From positions 1 through 64,000 of the forward strand of contig JAXGGA010004450.1 in NCBI GenBank assembly GCA_038373865.1: DNA of 64,000 nucleotides, given 5' to 3'. The notes below the pieces were generated by a model that saw only the letters and a program-made list of their open reading frames with translations, searched no databases and had not been told where the DNA came from. Positions 12,481 through 24,679 of this stretch are shown here, piece by piece (position 1 is the first letter of the stretch; each line of letters opens with the position of its first letter). Source of the DNA: Uloborus plumipes (lineage: Eukaryota; Arthropoda; Arachnida; Araneae; Uloboridae). Position numbers and translations under genes: made by a program.

Positions 12481-13811
12481 TTAATCACACAAAGAAATTA
12501 AACGAATACATTTGCTGTAAAGGCTTTTTTTTCCCTTTTGCAAAAACGGGATACCGTTTAATCACCACGCAGCCGACAGTTTTCTTCTAGAACAATTTCT
12601 TTAAGAGTAGGTTGGGGACGTTTGAAATCAAATTAGGGACGCATTGGAGAACAGAACAGGGCACGCTCGTTCATGGAATTATTGCTTTCTTTGTAACAAC
12701 TGGGTGGTGGAAGGGGAGGTGAAATGTCAAGAGGAAAAATGGTATCATATTCAACTCTACATTTAAATACTGACTGTAACGAAGGTACAGTGCCATGTCT
12801 GAACTGATTAACGCCAGAAATGAATAAGCATCTAGCCCTTTAAGACCATTCTACAACCAAAATGTTGTCTGAATACTTGCATTACTTCTTGATATTAATC
12901 ACTCACATAATGAAAAATAAAAAGTTCAATTGCTTTGCTTTATCGATTCTGTGGCGTATCGTCTGAACGCTTCCTATGGGCAAATTTTTTATTTGATTTC
13001 GTCTGAACCTTCTTCAGACATAGTAATCACGCTATGCGGAAAACGTTCCATTACATTCTTGTATGTAAAAACTCCCTTGGAAGAACTAGCGGCAAAAACC
13101 AATCAACACTGAATCACATATTGGTACATGTATGTAACAAATTTTATTCTAATTCATGCACTAAGTTTTGAGGTAGAGTCTCCCCCAAAAAATGGGTCAC
13201 GCAGATACACACTTACAAATTTTCCTTTAAAAAAATAAACGGTAAAATTGAATTCAGCACGTGTCAAAAAGTGTAAATTCTTCCAAATTGACAATTTTTC
13301 ACTGATCCAATACTTTCTTTTACACATTATATGTAGAAGAAAATAAAAACATCTCTATTATTAAATAACATAGACTTGATTTCCATCATGTAAGAAACTT
13401 TACAGAAGCCAAGTTTCAAACATTGTATAGTTGTCTCTTTCATTTCATTGTTCTTCAACTTCTTTTTTAACACTTAAATTTTCTTTTCGATATCAATTAA
13501 ACTTGTCGTGGGCTGCTAATCTATTTGTTTTTAAGTTGGTAGATAGCGAGTCACGGTGAAATAAGCTATTGTAAATAAATAACGTACGCTTATTTGAAAA
13601 CTATTTGTTTCTTGGAAAATGCTCGAAACAGTTGAACGCCGAAAGGGTAAATTTGTTATCTTATTTTCCAAAAATTTTAGTTCATGCTATTGTTAACGCA
13701 CACGTTCATCAACAGCAATTAACAATCTTTTGCTAATTTGGTGATAAAAAGCCTTTTCGTATGTTTTAATTTTTGGGACAAAGTGTATCAATATCGGACC
13801 TTCTACATTTT

Positions 13812-14034
13812 TGTCTGACGACATTTGGACAGGCGACATTTTGTGGACTGGCGACAGTTTGGGCCAGCGACATTTGGACCGGCGACATTTTGGGCCGGCG
13901 ACATTTGGACCGGCGACATTTTTGGCCTGCGACATTTTGGACCGGCGACATTTTGGACCGGCGACATTTTGGACCGGCGACATTTTGGCCCGCGACATTT
14001 TTTCCCGGCGACATTTCGGCCTCGACATTTTGGG
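13812..14034 (-). repeat. Minisatellite, 16-bp unit, inverted copy
   Basis: About thirteen copies of GACCGGCGACATTTTG, the reverse complement of the unit at 8796-9081. The two arrays sit in opposite orientation on either side of the foldback element. Confidence 0.95.
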
Positions 14035-14736
14035 CGTATACCATATAAAACACTAGACACAAAATTTCCTGGTCTCCACTACTATTCTACAATTTTTTAG
14101 TCCAGAACTTTTACAGCATTATGCAATACTCAAGCATTTTTTATCTGCCTCCCGAAAGACACGCAATAGTAGAGTTGAACAATGAGGGAGAGGAACATAC
14201 ACATACCAGAGATATATTAAAATCGTTAAACTCGATTATATGATAGCATAATGTATTTATATTTCGACAGATAAAAAGTTTATATTGGTTTTATTAACTT
14301 GCGATAGAGCCCTAGACAATTGTTTTGTCTTTGATTTCATTCCAGTTTTAAGCAATTTATTGGGATACGGCTAATTTGATGCAAATCTTTTCAATGCCAT
14401 TTTTCTTTCAAATACATTATTTGAAAAACGAAAATCAAGCTTTTTTTACTGTCAATCAACGATATCTGGTAAAGTCATTACTTGTAGATCAAACTTCCAG
14501 TGTTCTTTGGTTTTCATCAAAAAATGGGTATTAATACAGCCCAAACAGATGTTTTCAATGACAATACAAAAATCAGTAGTAGCTTTTGTCAACAATTCTG
14601 ATGCTTAGAAAACATACACAAAACAAAAATATTGTTCGCTTCTTAACTTCTAAAATCGGAGTTTCTGTACATTAGTCTCTTTTGAAGGTGTTGAATACGA
14701 AAACACTTGATCCTATTTCTCCTATTTCTATTGCAG

Positions 14737-15125
14737 GATTGCTCTTAGCAAACCTCTATTTGGGCAAAGGTTTCTATAGTTGTACTGTAAAGAACAACAA
14801 AGCTGGCCAATTCGAAGCGGCAGAGCAGTATGTCGGTCTGTTTCAGAACTCAGCTTATGTGACCAAGTTCATAAACGAAACTTACCCGAACAGTAATCTA
14901 TCAAGTAATTTCATCTCTGAAATGATGTCACTAATCAGGACGTTCCTACACTTTAACCCCCACAAAAGAGCTTCTGTGAACCAAGCCATAAAGCATGAAT
15001 TTATACTGCGTCATATTGAAAATGAGGGAGAACTTTTAACAGGTAATGCAGCAAGAGAAACGAAAAGCTCAAATGTGCTACATCTGAAATCTACTACAGA
15101 GTGTATGTCCTTCAAAGAAATAAAG
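14737..15125 (+). CDS. Divergent protein kinase, exon 3 (C-lobe)
   Basis: This exon follows the pyrimidine tract TTTCTATTGCAG and ends ATAAAG|GTAAGA in phase 0. It completes the subdomain IX helix (SCG|LLLANLYLGKGF) and encodes the rest of the helical C-lobe. The FNPHKRASVNQAIKHEFI stretch is the typical end of a kinase domain, with the invariant subdomain XI Arg in HKRAS. The later part, up to MSFKEIK, is already outside the domain and has no recognisable motif. The 7.3-kb intron before it contains the foldback element, a SINE and both minisatellites. Confidence 0.85.
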
Positions 15126-17051
15126 GTAAGAACTGAAGCTTTTTAATTTTATAAGGGGCTGACAAAAAATGTTCAGCTTTTTTTCAACAAATTTGACCTC
15201 CCCCGAACAAGTTAAGAGTGCCGTTTCACTTTATCCTCTCCCCAACATTTGCCAATGTTTTTCAAGAACATATTTTTATTTCAAAAAATGTGTGATGTCA
15301 CACTTATTGTTACATTCTCTTTTTTCCTAGTCACAAACTATCACTGTTTCTCAAAGTAAAATCAATAGCTTAACTCTGATCAATGATTAAAGATGTAGAA
15401 TACAGTAATTAATTTCAACAAACCACATTAGAAACTGCTCTTTTTGCTAGTCTTGATTCTAAACTGAAGGCAAAGTTGCCCATTCGTTTCTTCAATGGCT
15501 CACCCGCTCAAATACTAAGGAGGAATCTCCACAAAAGTGATTTCCCCCTCCCCCCCCCCCCAAAAAAAGAGAAATAGATTCCTTAAAATATCATACAAAG
15601 CAAAATGTCAATATTGCAATCTAAACCATGGTCACCCCTTTCTTCGTAAGCGCTTTGCCTTATAATCCTCTGGGGTACAAACACAAACAAGTTATCTTTT
15701 AAAATATTCTTGGTTTTAAAGAATTCTTGAAACAAACATGTTACCAATACAACAACAATGCTGACTTAACTGGAGAAGAAAACCGAACAAGCATTGTTTC
15801 CAAAACATGTGAACCTTTCATGATGAGGCAGAAACTAAGTTTAAAATATAATTTTTGCATCACTCGCTGAAATATGTCACGATTTCTGAAAGCAAATCCA
15901 TTCGAGATTGCCCATAAATTATGTCACATTTTTACCAATATTTTTGACCCTCCTTTTCCCCATGTCATGCATTTTTTCATTAACATATTTTTAAAAAAGT
16001 GCGTGATTCACATTTATTGTTACGCCCTCCCTCCCCTTGTCACAAAGTGCCCAATTTCACAAGCCCCTGCAAATTGCCCAATTTCACAAGCTCCCCATTC
16101 AAAGTATTGCATCATTTTTAAATAGTCCCTTGTCGAAAATCTTGTAAACAACGTGGAATAGTGACACGAATTCGCTATCTTTGATGCAACTCCCATAAAG
16201 AAATCACATGTAGTTAAGTCCGGAGAACGCGGTGGCCGCGGAAGAAAGCAATTGTCGTCGCCAGAACCTCGTCCAATGCAGCTACCAGGAAACACGTAAT
16301 TGAGCCAATGGTGAACGTTAAACAGATCAAGGGCGGATCTTCAAATGTTTCACCAGAGGGGCGATTGATTTTATTACGTACCCTTTACTGCACATCGTTG
16401 TTTACAAATGTTAACATCATATGTTTTGGACTTCCATTGCCTAAACTTATCCACAGGAGAGTCATAAATCTCCTATTTGCTAGCATCAGAGGCAGCTTAA
16501 AAATGACTTTGAAAATTGAAAACTGGTAAATTTTTAACATGAATTTGGAAAAATTACCAGTGGTGAGTCCCTCAAGGGAGGGGCGATTGCCCCCATCCCT
16601 TGTATCTAGCTCTGAAACAGATAATAAGGGTTGGGGTGGGTGTGCCTCATCTTGTTTGAAAATTAACTGATCATGACATGTTACAGCGAGGGAAACAAGA
16701 GTTAGATTTTAGTCTTGATATCTGATGCATCAAGAAAGGTTCATATATGGGTATTGCAATATTTTTCTCCATTAAAGTCGTAGTTGCCGTTAATGGATAT
16801 ATTTCTGCTTTAATAAACCATTCATTGTAACCACGGAGAGAATTGGGATACACCCTGTATAAAGTGTTACAAAGTTAACACACCTATTTCAAAGTTACCC
16901 TTAATGATTGTATTATGGGCTATAGTGGTGAAAAAAAAAAGTTGTTGTGACGAAATTTAAAAACAAGCACTTAATAAAATTCTGAAAAAAAGGGGAAATT
17001 TTTTAATTAAACATGTTTAATTTTATAATGATATTCATATACATTTCTTAG
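15126..17051 (+). other. Kinase intron 3 with transposon fragments
   Basis: The intron runs from GTAAGA to TTCTTAG. It contains C/T-rich low-complexity stretches near 15540, several degraded pieces of CCCC/GGGG-rich repeats (16540-16640) and the mariner relic described separately. No other exon is supported. Confidence 0.5.
16130..16310 (-). pseudogene. Relic of a mariner-type (DDE) transposase C-terminus
   Basis: On the minus strand this reads FPGSCIGRGSGDDN, then PPRSPDLTTCDFF, then an MGVASKI stretch. It matches the conserved W-P-P-R-S-P-D-L-x-P-x-D-F-F-L-W-G block of mariner-like and related DDE transposases. Only about 60 residues are recognisable, and the upstream catalytic regions are gone. 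It lies antisense within kinase intron 3. Confidence 0.7.
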
Positions 17052-17252
17052 AGTGAAGAAACGACATCCACCAGGAAGATGAGTGGGGATCCAATTAAGG
17101 AGGCCTCCGAAGAGAAAAAAGGAAAAATGACGAAGTGGCAAAAATGCAAGTTTAAGTTGCCCAAATTGAGCCAGTTGTACATCAAGTCATCTCCACTCTT
17201 CAAGGAATTGAAGTCAAAAAGGAAACAAAGAGCAAGAAAAACTGATACATAA
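17052..17252 (+). CDS. Divergent protein kinase, exon 4 (basic tail, stop)
   Basis: The last exon follows TTTCTTAG in phase 0 and encodes 66 residues plus TAA. The sequence is rich in Lys/Arg/Ser and ends with a KRKQRARK cluster that resembles a nuclear localisation signal. A polyadenylation signal AATAAA lies 4 nt after the stop (17257-17262). No domain is recognised in this tail. The correct phase, the acceptor and the immediate poly(A) signal support it as the true end of the gene. Confidence 0.7.
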   Translation, partial: SEETTSTRKMSGDPIKEASEEKKGKMTKWQKCKFKLPKLSQLYIKSSPLFKELKSKRKQRARKTDT

Positions 17253-17256
17253 GCAG

Positions 17257-17262
17257 AATAAA
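17257..17262 (+). promoter_or_regulatory. Polyadenylation signal AATAAA of the kinase gene
   Basis: A canonical hexamer 4 nt downstream of the predicted stop codon on the same strand. Confidence 0.5.
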
Positions 17263-20118
17263 ATGAGCCTAAGTACTTCATATGTGTTTCTGTTCTCTGA
17301 AGCTATTGTTTATGCATATTTTATTGCAGCTTGACTGGTTCCAATAATTGATTAAGATTTGCAAAACAAAGAGTTAGAAAGTACGGGAAAAAGCGTACCA
17401 GTTTTGTTTTGTCTAATTTTGAGATTTCAGATTGTTGGAATTCATAACCTGCTTTCTTAAAAACAGCTTATAACGAACTTAAACATAACAAGCACGCACT
17501 TTCGCTGTACAATAATCGGATATAATGTCGATTTTCATTGCTTGAAAAAATGAACTATTTCTCTAGTCTGAGATATTAGTTTTCTACTGTACAGTATTTT
17601 AAACACTAGATTTTAATTTTGCTTATCAGCTATTTGTATTAATCAAAATGATACATGAGTCGTTATCTACTTCTAAAACTAATTAAAATGTATAATAGCT
17701 ATACAAATTAGCAAAAAAAAAAAAAAGATTAATGAAGATTAAACGCTTTTTCTAACACACTCTATTTCCTTAAAACTTTGACGCATCTCGAACTTTTAAA
17801 TGTGGCAAGAATTTCTATACAAATGAAGTTCAGCTTTGTTAGAAAATTTTGATTAATTTTTATTAATTTGATACGATCTGAGAAATTTCCAAATTGATAC
17901 AAAAAAATCAGGAAAAATGCTAATTTGACCGTGGAAATTTTCAATTTTTAAAAATACTCCGAAAGTAAAATTAATAGGGTATTTCGAATGCACTTAAATA
18001 ACATTTTTTTTTTAATTATGGGCATGATCAAGGTGAACATTTACCCCCATTTTAGGGGGGTTGTTTTTGAGCGTTACCGACATGATGAGAATGCTAGCGA
18101 TCTGACAAATATTACAGATTTCACACTTAGTGTACAAAGTAAACACTTTCACTACCTTTTACGTTTAAAACGAAAATAATTATTACTTAGAGTATAATAA
18201 TATTTACACAGCCAGAACGCTTTTTTGTTTCATAAATAAAATTAGAGACTAAATAAAAGTCAGTTCAAGTTTAAATAAGTGCGACCAAGTTCTTTTTCAA
18301 ACAGATAAATAGGTTAATAGTTAAAAAATCTAAATAAAATTCTTAACACAATCTTAAAAAACGAAATTAATTCAAGACAGTCAGAGTTTGGCGGGGGAGG
18401 GAAATTTGTACTAAACTAATCGTAAGTTTTCCATTTTAAAACAAAATTATATTTTTGGGTGCAGTAGTTACAAACGAAGGCCTGAATATTGATGTAAAAG
18501 AAAAGGGGGTGAAAACTGGCTGTTTGAAAACTCAAATTTTGTGGAAAAATGAATGTTTTTGCAACATTAAATAAATCAATAAATAAACTGCTTGCAATAA
18601 TGGGAAAATTTGACAGGAAAAACAATGCACTAAGGATTCGAGAATAAAAACGCCCTATTATGTTCATGGCAATAGGTTTCTTTTCCATTATGCAAAAATA
18701 GATTGAAAATGTAATTTATTTTGTGTCTTAATTTCCGCTGCCGTCATGACACTTCATTTGGTAGTAGAAACGGAAAAGTCAAGATTGAACAAATCTTACC
18801 AATGCAACTGAAATGGAAACTTTCAATCGAAACTTAAACATCATATCTTAGGGCTTCAAGCAGCGCACTTTATTAATACCAAAAAATGTTTTGTTTTGAA
18901 ATTATCATAGCGGAAGTTTGCTCTCTCGTCATGTTATGAAAACTTGTGACAAGCAGAAATTGCATTTTTTTATCAATATAAATGCATTTTATCTAAAACA
19001 CAAGAGTTAATCTTCATAGACGAACATAAAACACATTATTTTCTTTAGTATATGTTTCTGCTGCGATGCTTTACAATCCACAGGATTTTTTTTAATTTGC
19101 GATTCGAATGTGTGACGCGCTGCCGACATGACTTAGAAGCAATAAAAAGAGTTCTAATATCACAAATTAAAGAAAAATCTAAAAATATTGTTATGGATTG
19201 TATGTGCGACGAAGTTAATAGTATGAAAATAGAAACATTTTTGGTTTTTATTTGGAAATGCTTGGGAAATTCATTTGTGACTTAAATTAGCACTTTTCTT
19301 GATGCTACTACGTACTTCCCCAACGTGTTTTAGTTCTGGTATTTGATATTTTTGGCTGTGAAAATTCATTAAATCCTATATTGATCTGAAACATCCACGC
19401 TCGTGGTGTTCCATATATGTGCCTAAGCTTAATTAAGAGCGGGTACTTGTTGCCATTGTTGCCACAGACCTTTTTTTTTTTTTTAGTTCTGGCGGAATGG
19501 CTTTGGATTTTTTTTTTTTTTTTAATTTTGAGAAAATAAGTAAACAACAAAGTTCTTATTTTAACTTCTTACGCACCACGTTTCGGTACTTCTTTTTAGG
19601 TTTCATTTCAGTGTATCATTCGTACGCATACGAATGGTAAAGTAGACATCGTAACGAAAATTATTTTTAGATATTGGCATATCAATTTGCTACTTTTTTT
19701 TTATGTTCTGCTACATTCTGTTCAAAATCCATTTTTTTATAATCATATAGATCACGTTACAATGTTTTCTTTTTAGTTCTGGTCTATGATGTATTGAAAC
19801 TTTAAAAAATTGGTTCTATAAAGGATTGTTGTAGCACAAAACTAGTCAGATTTGAGAAACTTCTCCCATAAGTTGCAAAATAGAATGTAAATATTAGTAA
19901 TTCTCATCCACTTAAAGAATGACATTTTTTCATTTATTATGTCAGCTTGTAAACGTAAGTATAATAGCATTTACAGAAAATGGCCAGTGCTTAGAATATT
20001 TTTCATCAAAACTTTTTTTTACAGCTATTTGCTAAGAATTTGCTGCTCATAAGGTCATTCAGTCTCGTGAAACTTTTCCTATGAATTTACAATCTAGAAT
20101 GTTAAGTGAACATCTTTA
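17263..20118. other. Intergenic or intronic stretch, no gene recognised
   Basis: A/T-rich sequence with homopolymer runs. No open frame with recognisable similarity or convincing splice sites was found on either strand. Confidence 0.5.
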
Positions 20119-20514
20119 CAGTACAGAACCTTTTATCCGGGAACCAAAATACCGGGAAACCAGAAAACCGGCAACATTTTGTCGATTTTTCCGCCACTTT
20201 TTTAAATACCCATTTTCGGCAATTTCTAAAAAACGAAGAGCTTTTTTTTGTTTTTCTTTTGAAATACCTAAATGAATATGAACGGTTTCTTCAAAATACC
20301 ATATAAGTGGCATATAGCTCAGAAATTTTTAATATTGTAATATCTATAAGCACATCTCGATTGTTTTCTCTTCAGGATGCATTTATTTGTTATAGTAACT
20401 TGGGTTTTATAAACAATTGGCAAATATCGCTTCGTAGCGATCCAGAAAACCGGGAAATTCAGTTATCCGGGATAGCTGTGGTCCCAAACATTCCGGATAA
20501 TTGGTTCTCTACTG
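20119..20514. mobile_element. Tigger/pogo-like MITE
   Basis: The ends CAGTACAGAACC...ATCCGGG and TCCGGATAA..GGTTCTCTACTG are inverted copies. TA flanks both sides (20117-20118 and 20515-20516). Internal CCGGGAAA/CCGGTTTTC stretches are also mirrored. At 396 bp it has no transposase. Confidence 0.8.
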
Positions 20515-20917
20515 TATTCATTTTCAGAATGAAAACATTTACACTGACAACCAAAATGTAATATCATCACTCATAGATAGTGGCGGATTCATAATGCTGT
20601 ATTCGCGAAGGGCCCCCTAGACAAAGGGGTCCCCTGAGGAGTTACGAAAAATGTTCATTACAAATATTTCACGACTTCTATTCATCTCTAAGCCACTTCC
20701 AAAAATGCACTGTGACGAGCCCTCAAACCCATAAACCTAGCACTGCTCATAGAATTCTATATACTGGTTGCACTAAACATTTTTTTTTATCTAGTTTCCT
20801 AATTAATTTCCCATAAAAATGGCGAAAAAAGGTGGGAGATAAAAAGTTACTTCAGCAAAAAATGATTGGAAACATCTTTTCCCAATGAAAGATAATTAAA
20901 AACCAGATGTAAAACTA

Positions 20918-21334
20918 CCCTAGCAGCATAATGTCATCGGCCGATGATCGGTCATTCATCGAAACACGATGAAATTCGCATCGGCCGATGATCGGATTCG
21001 ATGAGTTCTCATTGGGAATTGCTTCAATAAGTCTCATCGGCCAAACAGAATCCGAGCAGCAAAATCCGATAAGTTTTGCTCGAAATACGATGAGATATGG
21101 TGCAATTTACGAGCAATACAGTCCCGTGCCGATGAATTTAGGATCAATTTTGGATGCTCGGCTTATTTTTATCGGGAAAGTTGATCGGAAGGATATCGCT
21201 TTCCGATGAAAAGTAGCTCATCGAAAACCGTGCTCGCATACTGATCGGAACGATGTCATCGTGCGTTACGGGATCAGTTTACGAAGAGTTCGATGATCGG
21301 CCGAACAAAATCCGATGAATTGATGCTACTTGGG
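20918..21334. mobile_element. TA-flanked MITE rich in CATCGGCCGATGATCGG palindromes
   Basis: The left end CCCTAGCAGCATAATGTCATCGG (cut here as CCCTAGCAGCA) is inverted at the right end (TGCTACTTGGG). TA precedes and follows the element. The interior is packed with GATCGG/CCGATC/CATCG motifs. The CCCAAGTAGCA-type end is shared with the shorter elements at 37729-37838 and about 24094-24180. Confidence 0.75.
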
Positions 21335-21573
21335 TAATGTGTCATCTCCATAACAAAACCTGAAAGTTTACAGCAAAAATACAAGTCTAAAAATAGATAA
21401 ATCGTCGAATCAGAGCAACAAAGCGACATCTGATCCCAGAAATAACGGTTAAGATATCCTGCTGTTGTTTTGAGGCAACGAAATAGTTTAATGCTGTTTG
21501 CTATTAATCAATGATGATACTGTCTGAAAAGATCTCACAGCCTACTTGAACAAAAAGAAAATATACAACTCAC

Positions 21574-21732
21574 CGTTTTTGATTCGATCCAAACGGGAGT
21601 ACTGTTGTCACGTGACATATCCAGACTTCCATTCATGTGGAGCTCACTGGTGCCGTAGGAATTAATGTCATCCATTTGATTGTTCCGCCTGAGTTTCTGG
21701 TGTTGGTTTTTAGACTGAACTAAATCTTCCAT
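21574..21732 (-). CDS. Myo15: Myosin XV tail, exon after SH3 (last exon found)
   Basis: Minus-strand exon preceded by CTTCTTTTTCAG and followed by ACG|GTGAGT, with phase 0 at both ends (53 codons, starting MEDLVQSKNQ and ending PVWIESKT). It continues the frame of the SH3 exon at 23439-23542. The sequence is polar and low in structure, as expected for the linker between SH3 and the second MyTH4 domain. No further downstream exon was found in the window, so the terminal MyTH4-FERM would lie past a very long intron or outside the window. Confidence 0.75.
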
Positions 21733-23438
21733 CTGAAAAAGAAGCATTGCCGTAAGGGCAAGGTTAACATTTAAATAAGCACATTAGCTAACTACAGATC
21801 TTTGCGAAAAAATGCCATTTAAAATTCAAAAAAATATGTAAACTGCTATATACAGGCTTTTAATAACCATCACTCATCGACCAACCTTACCCTTTTAAAG
21901 ATGTAAAACCACACAGTACTGGGCAATTGATTTTACGTGCCATGGAAGTTGCATCAAAGCTTTGCAATATTTCTTCATTTTTGCAATATAAGCATGTATT
22001 ATTACTTCCTTGTAAAAAGAAAGTATTCATGGCAAAAATTCCACGCAAATTTCAATTGAAATTTCCATTTTTAGAATCCCTGAATCAATTTGAAATAGAT
22101 AAATGACGGAAATTTCGATTAAACGGCGCCAATATCATCCTTCTCCTTTCCAGGATTAGGAATTGTTTTGTTCTTAAAATTACGACTTGTCTCTTGTTAT
22201 TACTGCTTGCAGGATTGGAAACTATAATGAGAGTAACTAAGTAACGCCATCTTATTGCCCAATTTTAGAACTACATTTGCTTATCGTTTTCTTAATGACT
22301 AAATTTATTACTTCCTCATAATTTGGGATGTCTGATGCTTACTTATAATTGAAGAGATTAGTGGTTGGACTAAGTAATGGTTTTGAAAACACGGATTTTT
22401 TGTGTGGATGAACTTCTTATATTAGATTATTTTTATATGCTACTACTTTTTGCTTGTCTGTCTCATAAAGCTATTTCAAAAGCGCGACAAACCAAGCCCG
22501 AGGCGAAATTGAATAGCTGGAAAGGACCGTGACTTTTAAAAACATCCAAGGTGAGGCTTACTCCAACTGAAACACTAATTTCATCTATTGTACGCAATAG
22601 AAGAGTCGGTTAAAAGCGGGTTGATTTATATCTTTTCAATTAATCCCGCTTCGGAAAATCTAAGTTTTGAGGGTGTAAGGGGGAGACTGATAGCCAAGTA
22701 ATTACATTCCCAATCAATCTACTCTTTACGTAGAAGAAAATAAAGGTGGAAATGAAGGGCTTTTCTCTACCAAGAAGCTACAAGGGACTTTATGGTATAA
22801 AATTTGATTGGAAGGGAGACTTGTTTTGTACGGAGAGAAGGCAAAAACTGGACCACGGAGAAAGGGTGGGTGACCTTGAAGCAAAAACAGACCACTTTTA
22901 TTTTCAAATATGTAGAATCAGCATGCGAAGTAATTTTTTACTTGCTCGCTCATTAAAGTCTTTACTGCGTGTGGTTTCTCTTTGATGCTACCTATTACAA
23001 AATGAAACGATCCGTTTCCGCTTCAAAGCGGAACCGCCATCACTCCGTGGTCAAACTCTTCACTTTCATCCGACTTTTCTGTTGACATTGTAAACACTCT
23101 CGCATACACCCCGTTTACTGATCAAAACCCTTACTTATTGGAGGTATTTTAAACGGCCAAAAATGAATGTTCAGCTTTTGTTTTTCAATAAATGCGCGCT
23201 GCTTTAGTCTAATGCGACATTGCTAATTACTTCAAAATGACTTTTAAATGACACTCATACAGACTAGGATCTTAAAAGAAAAAGTCTCTCATGAAAGTCC
23301 CTTTGACTGTGCCATAACTGTTATTAATTAAATCGCTTGCATAATATCCTTTCTATCCCCTAATGATTTTAATAAACATAGTTACATTCAACACTATTTT
23401 GAGCGGAGAGCTGCGAAAAGGATAACTATAATACATAC
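21733..23438 (-). other. Myosin XV intron between SH3 and linker exons
   Basis: An intron of 1.7 kb. No exon or complete transposon was recognised, only short mirrored segments near 22600-23050. Confidence 0.55.
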
Positions 23439-23542
23439 CTCTCTCCTTTGATTTCTTTTGGCTTCTTGTTTTCCTAACGGTGCGACATATTCGCAAGGGA
23501 ATATACCAGATTCACCATTGTCTAGGACACCATACAGCCAAC
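23439..23542 (-). CDS. Myo15: Myosin XV tail, SH3 domain second half
   Basis: The exon follows CTCCTAG and ends GAGAG|GTATGT. Phase 1 joins the preceding SH3 exon at Gly. It encodes GWLYGVLDNGESGIFPCEYVAPL: the SH3 ligand-groove Trp, the n-Src/distal region and the G-x-F-P-x-x-Y-V signature of the last strand. A basic stretch KQEAKRNQRRE follows. This half-domain alone identifies an SH3 fold, and it only completes when joined to 35027-35147, 11.5 kb away. Confidence 0.88.
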
Positions 23543-24093
23543 CTAGGAGAAAAAAAATGACATAAAACTTATTAAACATTCAATCAGAATAATAATTACC
23601 ACAATTAATGTTTCCTTTCAAAGCAGGTAAAATGAAATCCATAACAGTAATACGTGGTAGAAAAGGTACAGATTCGTTAATCCAATTTTACTTAAATCAG
23701 AATAATTGTCTCAAAAAGTACTGGAGAAACACACGTTTTCTTCTCTCATAATAAGACAGCGTTTCCTATTTTGTTTAACTATTAAATATTTTGTTTTGTA
23801 CTGGTTGCTTTTTTCAAATATTTTTGCATTTTTAAAGCTACAATACGATTCAGTTGCTTATGGATATAAATGTATGAATACCAAGAAAATAAAGTGAGGG
23901 AAAACGAAATTTAGAAAGCCACCCAAGATCCAAACTCTACCCTTATTTTAAGAGTTTTTAAACAAATATGGTGCTGTTAGAAAATTATTTTTCATCCAAT
24001 GTTCTGCAAATCAATCTTTCTGTTCCTATCCTAGTTATATGTTTAAAACGAAATTTTGGGCAGGATTTTCATAATGAAGTCAGCATTACCGAA

Positions 24094-24180
24094 GTAGCAG
24101 CACATTTCGTTTCATAAATGTTTAAAATGGTTGTTGATGTTCTGTCGATCGTCTTAAAACGTTTATGAAACGTTACGTGA
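24094..24180. repeat. Short MITE copy (AAGTAGCAGCACATTTCG)
   Basis: Similar to the MITE at 37729-37838. Shared pieces are AAGTAGCA, TTAAAATGGTTGTTGA/TGTAAAATGGTTATTGA and the mirrored AAAACGTTT. The right end is degraded. Confidence 0.55.
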
Positions 24181-24679
24181 GTAACTCCCGACCGTTCAAC
24201 AAGAATTTAACATGCTTTTATTTAACGTCCAGGAAAACGTCTACTGTTTAGCTACATGTGTTGGATATACATTAATTGAAGAACACGCGATCTCTTTTTA
24301 GGTTACAGTGCAAAAACTAGGTACAAATGGCATACAAAAAAGTTAGTAAACAAATGTTTTTCATCTATTTAATCGCGCAAAATTACTGCAGACACTAGTT
24401 TCGGATTACAAGAAGCCCATTTCTTCAGTTCAACAAAGTGCACGATTTGGAATGAAAACTATAAGAAAAACTAAAAACAAAAACAATGTTTCAATGCAAG
24501 TTTTGTTGTGAAATACATTGCTCTTTCATTATGCACCGTAATTTTCTAAAAGAAATTTCCAACTAAATAATTTTGAAAAAAAAAAAAAAAAAAAACCTTA
24601 TCTCAACTATTTCACTTTGCTCCACATTCCCTTATTGTATCAAAATACTTAATCACACTCTTCTGAAGGGTAATCGTAC

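Noticed and set aside
13693..14100. Open frames with Asp-Arg-Arg-His-Phe or Pro-Lys-Cys-Arg repeats
   Set aside because: Same cause: the inverted copy of the minisatellite.
20918..21334. CRISPR-like or satellite array of CGATCGG
   Set aside because: No regular spacers. TA flanks and inverted ends define a single MITE.
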